Position numbers and translations under genes: made by a program. A stretch of DNA of 64,000 nt from VRUE01 sp963729995 (lineage in GTDB: Bacteria > Actinomycetota > Thermoleophilia > Solirubrobacterales > 70-9). The DNA lies in assembly GCA_963729995.1 (NCBI GenBank), contig CAVSPF010000001.1:1-64000 (forward strand). The letters are read 5' to 3'. Shown piece after piece: positions 53,789 to 61,698 of the stretch (positions are counted from its first letter, which is position 1; the number at the start of each line of letters is the position of its first letter). The notes under the pieces are model-generated. The model was not told the DNA's origin. It was given only the letters and a program-made list of their open reading frames with translations, and searched no databases.

Positions 53789-56155
53789 ATGAGCAGGACG
53801 CTGCGGACGAAGCTGCGCCGCGACGTCCGCCGCCAGCGCGCCGCCTTCGCCGCGATCACGCTGACGATCTTCCTCGGGGTGACGCTGTTCGGTGCCACCT
53901 ATGACGCCTTCCTCAACCTCAAGAGCTCCTACGACCGCGCCTTCAGCGAGTACCGCTTCGCCGACCTCACGGTCACCGGCGGCAAATCCGCCAGCTTCGC
54001 GCGGCTCGCCCGTCGCACGGCGGGTGTCGAGGCTGCGCAGGCCCGCACCCAAGCTGACCTGCCGATTCGGGTGGGACGGGACAAGTTCCTCGGCCGGGTG
54101 ATCGGCGTGCCGGCCGGGCGCCAGCCCGCGGTCAACCGGCTCGCGCTGCGGCAGGGCTCATATCTGCCGCAGCACGATCGCTCGGGGGTGCTCGTCGAGA
54201 AGCACATGGCCGAAGCATTCGACCTCACCCCGGGCGGGCGGCTGACGGTCGTTGGGGCGGCGGGACCGCGGCGGCTGCGAATCGCCGGCATCGTCTCCTC
54301 GCCCGAGTACTTCTGGCCGGCGCGCAGCCGCCAGGAAGTCTTCTCGGCGCCGAAGGACTTCGGGGTCGTCTTCGCCGCCGAGCCCCTCGCCCGCGAGCTG
54401 GCGGGCAGCCGCGCCCCCAACCAGGTGGCGATCTACTACGGCGGCGGCCGGCCCGACGGGGCGCTCACGCAGCGGCTGAGCGCGGCCGCCGAGCGGCTCG
54501 GCGCCGCCGACGTGATGACCCGGGCCCAGCAGCCCTCCAACAGCGCCCTGCAGCAGGACGTGACCAGCTTCGAGCAGCTGGCGGTCCTCTTCCCGCTGCT
54601 CTTCCTCACCGCGGCGGCACTCGCCACCGGCGTGCTGATGCGGCGGCTGGTCGCCTCTCAGCGGCCGATCATCGGGATGCTGCGCGCCTGCGGCTTCGAG
54701 CGCCGCCAGCTCGTCGCCCACTACCTCTCGTTCGGGCTGGCCGCCGGCCTGCTCGGGGCGGTGCTGGGGGCCGTCGCCGGCTTCGGCCTCGGCAACCTCT
54801 GGACCGGCCTCTACACGGAGCAGCTCTCGATCCCGTTGACGGTCGTCGAGGTGCGGCCGGTGACGATCGCCCTCGGCCTCGCCTTCGGCGTGCTGGTCGG
54901 CGGCCTCGCGGCCGCGGCGCCGGCGGCGATCGCGGCGAGCGTGCCGCCCGCCGAGGCGATGCGGCGCTTCGCCCCGGCGCGGGGCGGCGGCCTCAGCCTC
55001 GCCGAGCGGCTCCTGCCACCGCTGCGGCGGCTGCCGGTGCGCTGGCGGATGGCGCTGCGCTCGATCGGCCGCAATCCCCGCCGCGCCGTCTCGACGGTGA
55101 TCGGCGTCGTCCTCGCCCTCGTCCTGATCCTCTCTTTCTGGGTGATGATCGACAGTGCGACCCTGCTGATCCACCGCCAGTACCACGACATCGAGCGCCA
55201 GGATGCGCAGCTGGTCTTCCGCGGCCCACTGAGCCGGCGCGAGCTGGACCGGATCCGGCGCGTCCCCGGGGTCCAGCGGGTCGAGCCCGCCGCCCAGATC
55301 CCGGTCTCGCTGCAGGCGAACGGCCGCCGCTACCAGACCGCCCTGATCGCGCTCCAACGCGACACGCAGATGCACGGCTTCTACCTCCAGGGCGGCGGGC
55401 GGACGGAGCTGCCGGCGGCGGGCATCCTCGCCGGCTCCTTCGTGCGCACCAGGCTGGGCCTGGAGGGCGGTGAGCCGGTCACGGTGAGCGAGCCGCAGAC
55501 GGGCGCGCGGCTGCGGGCGCCGGTCACCGGCTTCCTCGACGAACCGCTCGGAAGCTACGTCTACGCCTCGCTCGAGGCGGTGCGCGCGCTGGCCGGCGGA
55601 CGGCTCGGCGCCGGCAACTCGGCCTTCGTCGCCTATGCGCCCGGCGTCGACCGCGAACGGATGCGGCGGACGCTCAGCGCGGCGCCCGGCGTAACCGCCT
55701 TCGTCGACTCGAAGGCGCTGCTCGAATACGTCAACGGCTACCTCGGCCTCTACTACCTGATGATCGGCCTGATGGTCCTGTTCGGCGGCGCGATGGCCTT
55801 CGCGCTGCTCTACAACGTGATCCAGTCGAACCTGGCGGAACGCGCAGTGGAGGTTGCGACCCTGCGCGCCGCCGGGATGCCGTTCGGCGCGCTGGCCCGG
55901 ATGATCACGGTGGAGAACGTGCTCGTCGCCTCGCTCGGGATCGTGCCCGGCTGCCTGCTCGCCTACGAGCTGGCGCGTCTCTTCATGGGCCAGTTCTCGA
56001 CCGACTGGTTCAGCTTCGGCATCGTGGCGCGGCCCTCGACCTTCGTCCTCTCGGCGCTGGCGATCCTCGTGGTGGCCCTGCTCTCGGAGCTGCCCGGCCT
56101 GCGGGCGGTGAAACGGCTCGACGTGGCCGAGGTAGTCCGCGAGCGCTCCGCCTAA
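53789..56155 (+). CDS. FtsX-like ABC permease with two FtsX domains
   Basis: 788 residues. It has an N-terminal helix (AAFAAITLTIFLGVTLFGAT), a MacB-like periplasmic domain (about 45-245), and a first FtsX domain (about 265-385; TAAALATGVLMRRLVASQRP, LRACGFERRQLVAHYLSFGL). A second external domain (about 440-650) and a second FtsX domain (about 650-785; YYLMIGLMVLFGGAMAFALL, VEVATLRAAGMPFGALARMI) follow. It ends VKRLDVAEVVRERSA. It belongs with the ATPase 5 nt upstream. Confidence 0.92.
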   Translation: MSRTLRTKLRRDVRRQRAAFAAITLTIFLGVTLFGATYDAFLNLKSSYDRAFSEYRFADLTVTGGKSASFARLARRTAGVEAAQARTQADLPIRVGRDKFLGRVIGVPAGRQPAVNRLALRQGSYLPQHDRSGVLVEKHMAEAFDLTPGGRLTVVGAAGPRRLRIAGIVSSPEYFWPARSRQEVFSAPKDFGVVFAAEPLARELAGSRAPNQVAIYYGGGRPDGALTQRLSAAAERLGAADVMTRAQQPSNSALQQDVTSFEQLAVLFPLLFLTAAALATGVLMRRLVASQRPIIGMLRACGFERRQLVAHYLSFGLAAGLLGAVLGAVAGFGLGNLWTGLYTEQLSIPLTVVEVRPVTIALGLAFGVLVGGLAAAAPAAIAASVPPAEAMRRFAPARGGGLSLAERLLPPLRRLPVRWRMALRSIGRNPRRAVSTVIGVVLALVLILSFWVMIDSATLLIHRQYHDIERQDAQLVFRGPLSRRELDRIRRVPGVQRVEPAAQIPVSLQANGRRYQTALIALQRDTQMHGFYLQGGGRTELPAAGILAGSFVRTRLGLEGGEPVTVSEPQTGARLRAPVTGFLDEPLGSYVYASLEAVRALAGGRLGAGNSAFVAYAPGVDRERMRRTLSAAPGVTAFVDSKALLEYVNGYLGLYYLMIGLMVLFGGAMAFALLYNVIQSNLAERAVEVATLRAAGMPFGALARMITVENVLVASLGIVPGCLLAYELARLFMGQFSTDWFSFGIVARPSTFVLSALAILVVALLSELPGLRAVKRLDVAEVVRERSA

Positions 56156-56183
56156 CAGCCCTAACGGGGGGGCGGCGAAGCCC

Positions 56184-57785
56184 CTACTCAGACCGCCCGA
56201 CCCCAGCGCGACGCTGGGTGCGGATCTCGCTGAGGATGCGCTCCAGGCGCGGCTCCTGCGAGGCGTCGACGTGGGTCATCGCCGCCGCGACCGCGGGGTG
56301 GATCGCGGCGATTCGCTCGTGCATCGCCTGGGCGATCGCCCGGTAGGCGGGGTGGCCCTCGCGGCCGGAGCGCAGCTCGATCAGGTGAATCGCCTCGCGT
56401 GCATTGAGGTCGAGCACATAGCGGATCCGGTAGGCGAGGCAGAGCGCGTAGGGGGCGGCGTCGCGCAGACCGGCGTCGCGCAGCCGCTCGTGCTCGGCGC
56501 GGGAGATCTCGAGCGCCCGCTCGAACTCGTCGCCGGCTCCGGCTTCGCGGACCTCGCCGGGCACCTCAGCGCCGAGGTCCGGCCCCAGCCGTTGCCACTG
56601 GCAGGTCAGCATCCGGTGGCGCTGGAGGTCGCGGAAGGCGCCGTAGTCGGAGACGATCTCGAAGCGGTAGCGCAACGCCTCGAAGCCCCGGCCAGGACGG
56701 TGGCGCCGGTTGCGGCGCTCGCCGACCAGGGCGGCGAGGAGCTGGGCGCGCTCGGCGCGGTCGAGGATGTCGAGGCGGGCGCGAATCTCGGTCTCGGGGG
56801 TCGAAGCGCCCTCGAACAGGCAGGCGGCGAGCAGGTCCTCTTCGCTGCCGTCGACGTGGATCAGCTCGACCGAGGGCGTGTCCTCGCCGGCGCCGCGGCG
56901 GTCGAGCCCGAGCCGCGCCACCCAGCTCTCGGTGGCCTCGCGGCGCTTCTCCAGATAAGACACCCACTCGCCGCCGCGGTCGGGCCGCTCAATCCGGGAC
57001 ACGAAGCTCGGCATCACCTGCTGCAGCTCGCCCAGGATCATCCCGCCGTACTCGCGAGCCTCCGGCAGCGGCGAGGCCATCAGCCGCAGCAGCAGCTGCT
57101 CATATGCCTGGCCGGACGCGTAGATGCCGACGTGGCTCAGCGTCGCCGCCGGCAGCAGGCCGCGCAGCAGGTCGAGTGCCTTGGCCCGGATCGAGCGCCG
57201 CCAGGCAGCCTCGGGCTCTTCGTCGCCGCGTGGCCAGCGGCTGGCCGCCCACTCCTCGACCCGGCCGAGCGACTGCGAGTAGATCGAGAAGAGCTGGTCC
57301 ATCGCCGCTTCGAACGCGGGCCCCAGCTCCTCACTGCGGTAGTGGCGGTAGCCTCCGCCCGCGTCGGCGGGCAGCTGCTGGTCATAGGGGATGTAGCGGG
57401 TCGACTGCTCCAGGTAGGCGGCGAGGCGTCCTCGCTGGAGGATCTTGGTGAGGACGTTGGAAACCCACTCGCAGGCAACGTGGGCGCCGCCGACCTGCGC
57501 GATCGAGTCGTCGCCGTAGCCAAGGAAGACCCGCTCGTACAGTTTCGCCGCGCGCTCGCCCTCCTCGCCGTCGAAGGGCCGGTCGCCCGCCGGGACGTCG
57601 CCCGCGAACTCCTCCAGGAAGAGCCGGCGGACGGTGCCCGAATAGCGTGAATAGCGGGCAAAAAGCGCTCCCTTGACGGTCTCCGGCAGGTTGACGAGGG
57701 CGAAGACCGGGCGATCGAGGTTGGTGAAATGGGGGGCGAGGACCGCTCGCTCCTCTGGGGTGAATGGCTCGACCGGATAGCGCAC
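56184..57785 (-). CDS. Double-domain ThyX-like (FAD-dependent thymidylate synthase family) protein
   Basis: 533 residues, twice the usual ThyX length. The first half has VACEWVSNVLTKIL, then QRGRLAAYLEQSTRY (117-131), matching the ThyX motif RHRxxSxNExSxRY but with QRGR at the start. The second half has RYRFEIVSDYGAFRDLQRHR with RHR at 389-391, then MLTCQWQRLG, where the Ser and following residues are changed. Each half thus keeps part of the motif. FAD/dUMP methylation activity is possible but not assured. GTG 57785 lies 6 nt after TACGAT. Long ThyX-like proteins of this size occur in some Actinobacteria and Chlamydiae. Confidence 0.8.
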   Translation of the reverse strand: MRYPVEPFTPEERAVLAPHFTNLDRPVFALVNLPETVKGALFARYSRYSGTVRRLFLEEFAGDVPAGDRPFDGEEGERAAKLYERVFLGYGDDSIAQVGGAHVACEWVSNVLTKILQRGRLAAYLEQSTRYIPYDQQLPADAGGGYRHYRSEELGPAFEAAMDQLFSIYSQSLGRVEEWAASRWPRGDEEPEAAWRRSIRAKALDLLRGLLPAATLSHVGIYASGQAYEQLLLRLMASPLPEAREYGGMILGELQQVMPSFVSRIERPDRGGEWVSYLEKRREATESWVARLGLDRRGAGEDTPSVELIHVDGSEEDLLAACLFEGASTPETEIRARLDILDRAERAQLLAALVGERRNRRHRPGRGFEALRYRFEIVSDYGAFRDLQRHRMLTCQWQRLGPDLGAEVPGEVREAGAGDEFERALEISRAEHERLRDAGLRDAAPYALCLAYRIRYVLDLNAREAIHLIELRSGREGHPAYRAIAQAMHERIAAIHPAVAAAMTHVDASQEPRLERILSEIRTQRRAGVGRSE

Positions 57786-57936
57786 CGGCGCATCGTAGCC
57801 TTGGCGTTGGCTGCCAAAATCTGATATTCGGTTGAGGGCTTGCAGACAATAAGCTCCTCACCCGCATCCCGATCGCACGTTGGAGAGCCTCCGCACGGCG
57901 GGTCTCGTCCTAGCTGGGTCATATATATGTTTACTC

Positions 57937-58713
57937 ATGGCAATAGCTGAGCGCCGGGGTTCGCCCGCTGGCTTTACTGCCCGCTTCCTGATCGGCGTCC
58001 TGGCGGTGATCGCAATGGGCCTGCTGGCTCCGCTGCTGCTTGGCTCCTTCAACGGGCGCCAGCTCCTCTTCCTGACGGCGATCGAGGTGGTATGCGTGCT
58101 CACCATCGCCACCGGGGTGCTGACCGTTGCCCGGCGCCTCGAGCAGCGTCGCGAGGCGCTCTGGATCCTGTCGCGGCGGGATGAGCTGACCGGGGTCGGC
58201 AACTACCGGGCGCTGCGGGAGCGGCTCACCGAGGAGATCGCACGCCATGCGCGGCGCGGCCGCGAGTTCTCGCTGATCCTGATCGACCTCGACCGTTTCA
58301 AGCAGGTGAACGAGGAGTTCGGCCACCTGGAAGGCGACCGCGTGCTGGCCGAGATCGGCAGGGCGCTGCGCGAGGAGGTGCGCGAAGAGGATTCGATCTT
58401 CCGCCAGGGTGGCGACGAGTTCGCCTTGATCGCGCCGGAGACCAATGGGGAAGAGGCGGACGAGGTGGCCGCTCGCCTTCGCGAGCGGGTGCGGGTCTCC
58501 GTCGTGGGCCGGGTTCCGGTGTCCGCCGGGACCGGCATCGCGCTCTTTCCCGCTGACGGTAGCACCCCCGACGAGCTGCTCGGCGTTGCCGACAGCGATC
58601 TGTTCGACACGAAGCGAGGTGGCCGCGGCCCCGACGAATACCGGGTCTTCAGGCGGGATGGCGAGCGCCCCGGCTCGATCGACGAGATGCGCGGCCCCAG
58701 CTGGCTCGCCTGA
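57937..58713 (+). CDS. Membrane-bound diguanylate cyclase (GGDEF)
   Basis: 258 residues. Two membrane helices (FTARFLIGVLAVIAMGLLAP and LLFLTAIEVVCVLTIATGVL) lead to a GGDEF domain (about 78-240). The active site is GGDEF (158-162) with metal ligand D117 (LIDLDRFKQVN). An inhibitory I-site RxxD (149-152) lies five residues before GGDEF. It should make c-di-GMP with product feedback. ATG 57937 is chosen because TATATG (57924-57929) is 7 nt upstream; TTG 57880 is in frame and would add a third hydrophobic stretch. Confidence 0.9.
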   Translation: MAIAERRGSPAGFTARFLIGVLAVIAMGLLAPLLLGSFNGRQLLFLTAIEVVCVLTIATGVLTVARRLEQRREALWILSRRDELTGVGNYRALRERLTEEIARHARRGREFSLILIDLDRFKQVNEEFGHLEGDRVLAEIGRALREEVREEDSIFRQGGDEFALIAPETNGEEADEVAARLRERVRVSVVGRVPVSAGTGIALFPADGSTPDELLGVADSDLFDTKRGGRGPDEYRVFRRDGERPGSIDEMRGPSWLA

Positions 58714-58810
58714 GAACCTGTTCCAGCGCCCCGCACACGCCTTGCGGTGGCGGACATTGTCGCGGGACTGAGAATTTTCAGTGCCGCGCTGTGAAAAGTC
58801 GCGCGCCCTG

Positions 58811-58880
58811 CCTTGACCCGGGTGGACGGGACGCTTTATCTGCCGGCGAGAGCCGGCGGCAGGCGCCGGCCGGGTCAAGG
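58811..58880 (+). promoter_or_regulatory. Structured leader with ribosome-site-proximal stem
   Basis: CCTTGACCCGG (58811-58821) pairs perfectly with CCGGGTCAAGG (58870-58880), enclosing GCCGGC-GAGA-GCCGGC (58842-58857). The closing stem ends in the G-run that serves as Shine-Dalgarno of the SGNH hydrolase gene (ATG 58889). This could mask or expose the ribosome site. It does not match a riboswitch class I know. Confidence 0.5.
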
Positions 58881-58888
58881 GGGGAACG

Positions 58889-60043
58889 ATGGAAAGGGTT
58901 ACGGCGGTGGTCATGGTCGCGATTGCGGCTGGTTTGGCGGCGGCCCGGCCGGCGGCGGCGAGCCCTGGATCGGCGACAACGGCGATCGTCTCGCTGGGAG
59001 ACAGCTTCATCTCCGGCGAGGGTGGGCGCTGGATGGGCAACGGCACGAACCCGTTTGGGACTCGCTCGGGAACCGACCGAGCCGCACTCGGCTGCGGCCC
59101 ATGGGGCAGCTGCGAGCATGACGCGCACCTCGTCTATGGCGCATCCGAGGACAGCGGCTGTCATCGCTCCGACGTGGCGCCGATCGCCAGCGCGCCGATC
59201 GTCGCCGGCGAGGCGGTCAACCTGGCCTGCTCGGGCGCGCAGACGAAGAACATATGGAGAGCCGCGGCCGGCGGGCGGTACCTGCGGGGCGAGTCGCCGC
59301 AGGCCGACCGGTTGGCGGAGGTGGCGCGGCGCGACGACGTCAGGCTCGTCGTGCTCACGGTTGGCGCCAACGACGTCGGCTTTGGCAGCCTCGTGATCGG
59401 CTGCGCCCTCGACTGGGCGCGCAGCTCCCCGAGCGATCCGCACCACTGCTGGCATGGCGCGCGGGCGGATGTCGAAGCGGGGCTGCCGGCCATGGAGAGC
59501 GATCTCGAGCGGGCGCTGCGACAGACCCGCGCCGCGATGGCCGCTGCCGGCTACCGGCCCACCGACTACCGGCTGGTGACGATGGGTTACACGTCGCCGT
59601 TTCCGACCGGCGGGATGATTCGCTATCCGGAGGGCGGCTGGAGCCGGCTCACAGAAGGCGGCTGCCCGATATGGAACGCCGACGCCAGCTGGGCCGCGGA
59701 GTGGGCGACCCCGTCGATCGCGGCGGCGATGCGAGCGGCGGCCGCGAGCGTGAACGCCGAGTTCCTCGATCTCCAGCATGCCCTCGACGGCCACCAGCTA
59801 TGCGACCGCCGCGCAAGCCGCGCCGGGCCCGCGGGGCCCTCTCCGCTGTCGGTCGAGTGGGTGCGCCGTCTCGACTTCGCCCAGGGATCGATCCGAGAGT
59901 CGCTGCACCCCAATGCCTACGGCCAGCGAGCGATTGGCGCCTGCATCGGCCTGCTGTATGCGGGGCCCCGCGACGACTACGCCTGTCACGCCACCCCTGG
60001 CCGCAGCTACACCGACGGCATGTCGCTGCTGCCGTTGGAATAG
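58889..60043 (+). CDS. Secreted SGNH/GDSL hydrolase
   Basis: 384 residues. The signal peptide is TAVVMVAIAAGLAAARPAAA. The catalytic Ser is in block I VSLGDSFISGEG (S39). Block III is VVLTVGANDVGFG, and the C-terminal His is in RESLHPNAYGQRA. Several Cys residues in the mature part suggest disulfides. It is likely an extracellular lipase or esterase. A GGGGG site precedes ATG 58889, inside a structured leader. A diguanylate cyclase gene lies upstream. Confidence 0.85.
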   Translation: MERVTAVVMVAIAAGLAAARPAAASPGSATTAIVSLGDSFISGEGGRWMGNGTNPFGTRSGTDRAALGCGPWGSCEHDAHLVYGASEDSGCHRSDVAPIASAPIVAGEAVNLACSGAQTKNIWRAAAGGRYLRGESPQADRLAEVARRDDVRLVVLTVGANDVGFGSLVIGCALDWARSSPSDPHHCWHGARADVEAGLPAMESDLERALRQTRAAMAAAGYRPTDYRLVTMGYTSPFPTGGMIRYPEGGWSRLTEGGCPIWNADASWAAEWATPSIAAAMRAAAASVNAEFLDLQHALDGHQLCDRRASRAGPAGPSPLSVEWVRRLDFAQGSIRESLHPNAYGQRAIGACIGLLYAGPRDDYACHATPGRSYTDGMSLLPLE

Positions 60044-60066
60044 TGTCATGCGCTAGTCTCATGACC

Positions 60067-60324
60067 ATGAAACGCCTCAAGATTTCAGCCGGAGGGCAGG
60101 TTTCCGTGCCTGCGGCCGTGCGCCAGAGGTGGAAGACCCGGGTCGTGATCGCCGACGACCGCGGCGACCATCTGATCCTACGGCCGGCTCCCGAGGATCC
60201 GATCGAGGCCGCCCGAGGGGCGTTCAAGGACTACCCCGGTCCATCCGTCGACGAGATGCGGCAGGAATCGCGCGAAGAGGAGCGCGAGGCCGAAGAGCGG
60301 AAGTTCGGCCCGGACCCAGATTGA
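60067..60324 (+). CDS. AbrB-type antitoxin
   Basis: 85 residues. The swapped-hairpin DNA-binding fold is MKRLKISAGGQVSVPAAVRQ, RWKTRVVIADDRGDHLILRP. The C-terminal tail is highly acidic (MRQESREEEREAEERKFGPD) and would wrap the toxin. ATG 60067 lies 7 nt after TAGTCT (60054-60059), preferred over ATG 60061. Its TGA overlaps the TTG start of the PIN toxin. Confidence 0.8.
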   Translation: MKRLKISAGGQVSVPAAVRQRWKTRVVIADDRGDHLILRPAPEDPIEAARGAFKDYPGPSVDEMRQESREEEREAEERKFGPDPD

Positions 60325-60758
60325 CGCTGCTCGACGCAAGCGCGTTGTTGAGCCTCGTTCTCGGACAGCCGGGGGAGGCGGAGGTATTCGCACTTCTGCG
60401 GCGGGGGAGCTGTGTGATTCCAGCTCCCTGTCTGACCGAGGTCGTGGACAAGCTCGTCCGCAAGCACCGGGTCGAGCCCGCCGCCGTGTCCGAATGCCTC
60501 GGCCCGTTGATCGACGAGGCAATTCCAGTGGTGCCGGCCGATGGGCGGATCGCCTGGCGGGCGGGGGAGTTGCACGCCGAGCATTACGACCGCAAGAGCT
60601 CAACCCTCTCGCTGGCCGACTGCATCCTTCTCGCCACAGCGGGATCGGACGACGAGATCGCCACCTCCGACCGTGCCGTCGCGATAGCGGCCCGCAAGCT
60701 TGGCATCGGCGTCATCCCCCTTCCAGACAGCCGCGGTCACCGGCCGGATATCGGTTAG
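60321..60758 (+). CDS. vapC: PIN-domain toxin (VapC type)
   Basis: 145 residues from TTG 60321. Acidic residues: D in TLLDASALLSLVLG, E in CLTEVVDKLVRKH, D in LSLADCILLATAG, and D in IATSDRAVAIAARKLG. It should be an RNase held by the AbrB-type antitoxin with which it overlaps (TTGA). Its stop overlaps by four bases the stop of the convergent transporter gene. Confidence 0.85.
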   Translation: MTLLDASALLSLVLGQPGEAEVFALLRRGSCVIPAPCLTEVVDKLVRKHRVEPAAVSECLGPLIDEAIPVVPADGRIAWRAGELHAEHYDRKSSTLSLADCILLATAGSDDEIATSDRAVAIAARKLGIGVIPLPDSRGHRPDIG

Positions 60759-61678
60759 AAGAGCAGTGAGGCGAGGGCTACCGCGATTGCGATTGCGGTC
60801 GACCAGGTGACCGCCTCGGCGGTGATCTCCATGTCGAGCCCGTAGGCGTGGGCGACGACCATCGAGTTGAGGCCGGAGGGCATTGCGGAGAGCAGGCGGT
60901 AGGCGGCCGGCAAATGGATCAGGGGTGCGGCGAGCAGGATCAGCAGCGCCGGCGCGACGGCCAGCCGCGAGACGACCGCAAGCGCGACCGGCCGGCTCAG
61001 CGGCGGCGGCATCGGCAGCTCGCCGTGCTCGGCGTTCTCTGCCAGCGTCGCGCCGACCGCGAAGAAGCCGATCGGCAGGATCGCCACGACGAGCGCCTGC
61101 GAGAGCTCGACCAGCAGGTGGGGCGCCAGGGCCCGCGGGGCGAGCAGGCCGGCGATCGCCGCGAAGAGCGGCGGGTTGCGGGTGAAGAAGGCGCGCACCC
61201 GCTGGCGCGGGCCTTCCCCGGCTTTCGTCCCGAGGGCGGCGCCGATCGCGAAGGCGCCGAGCATCAGCGATGGGCCGCTCACCAGCACGTCGTAGAGGAC
61301 GGCGGTCGGGAGCTGACCGCGGCCCAGCAGTGCCACGGTCAGCGGGTAGCCGAGATAGGCGGTGTTGACACAGAGCACCGCCGAGACCACCGCGCCGGCC
61401 CGGTGGTTGGGCAGTCGCAGGAAGCGGCTTGCGAGCGCCCAGGCGAGCAGCGAGGCGAGCGAGACGGCAACGATCCCCACCGCGAGGCCGATCCCGTTGT
61501 TGAGGTCGATCTTGCTGGCGGCGAGGTTGAAGAAGACGACCGGGGGCAGCAACACGTAGAGGATCAGCGTCAGCGCGCGCCGTGCGGCCCGCCCGGCCGC
61601 CAGCGGCCGGCGTCGCTCCGAGCGAACGCCGACGGCGACTGCGACGACGATCGCAGCGGTTATCAGCAGGACGCCCAT
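60755..61678 (-). CDS. AEC-family (auxin efflux carrier) transporter
   Basis: 307 residues with about ten membrane segments. Typical segments are LLITAAIVVAVAVGVRSERR, ALTLILYVLLPPVVFFNLAA, VVSAVLCVNTAYLGYPLTVA, LVVAILPIGFFAVGATLAEN, and LLSAMPSGLNSMVVAHAYGL. AEC proteins export organic acids or similar solutes. ATG 61678 lies 8 nt after TAGTCT on the minus strand. It follows nuoN but has its own promoter. Confidence 0.85.
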   Translation of the reverse strand: MGVLLITAAIVVAVAVGVRSERRRPLAAGRAARRALTLILYVLLPPVVFFNLAASKIDLNNGIGLAVGIVAVSLASLLAWALASRFLRLPNHRAGAVVSAVLCVNTAYLGYPLTVALLGRGQLPTAVLYDVLVSGPSLMLGAFAIGAALGTKAGEGPRQRVRAFFTRNPPLFAAIAGLLAPRALAPHLLVELSQALVVAILPIGFFAVGATLAENAEHGELPMPPPLSRPVALAVVSRLAVAPALLILLAAPLIHLPAAYRLLSAMPSGLNSMVVAHAYGLDMEITAEAVTWSTAIAIAVALASLLF

Positions 61679-61698
61679 CGGCGCTCAGACTATGCGCG

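Noticed and set aside
58811..58880. c-di-GMP (GEMM) riboswitch before the SGNH hydrolase
   Set aside because: The conserved GEMM core blocks are not present. Only a stem next to the ribosome site can be supported.
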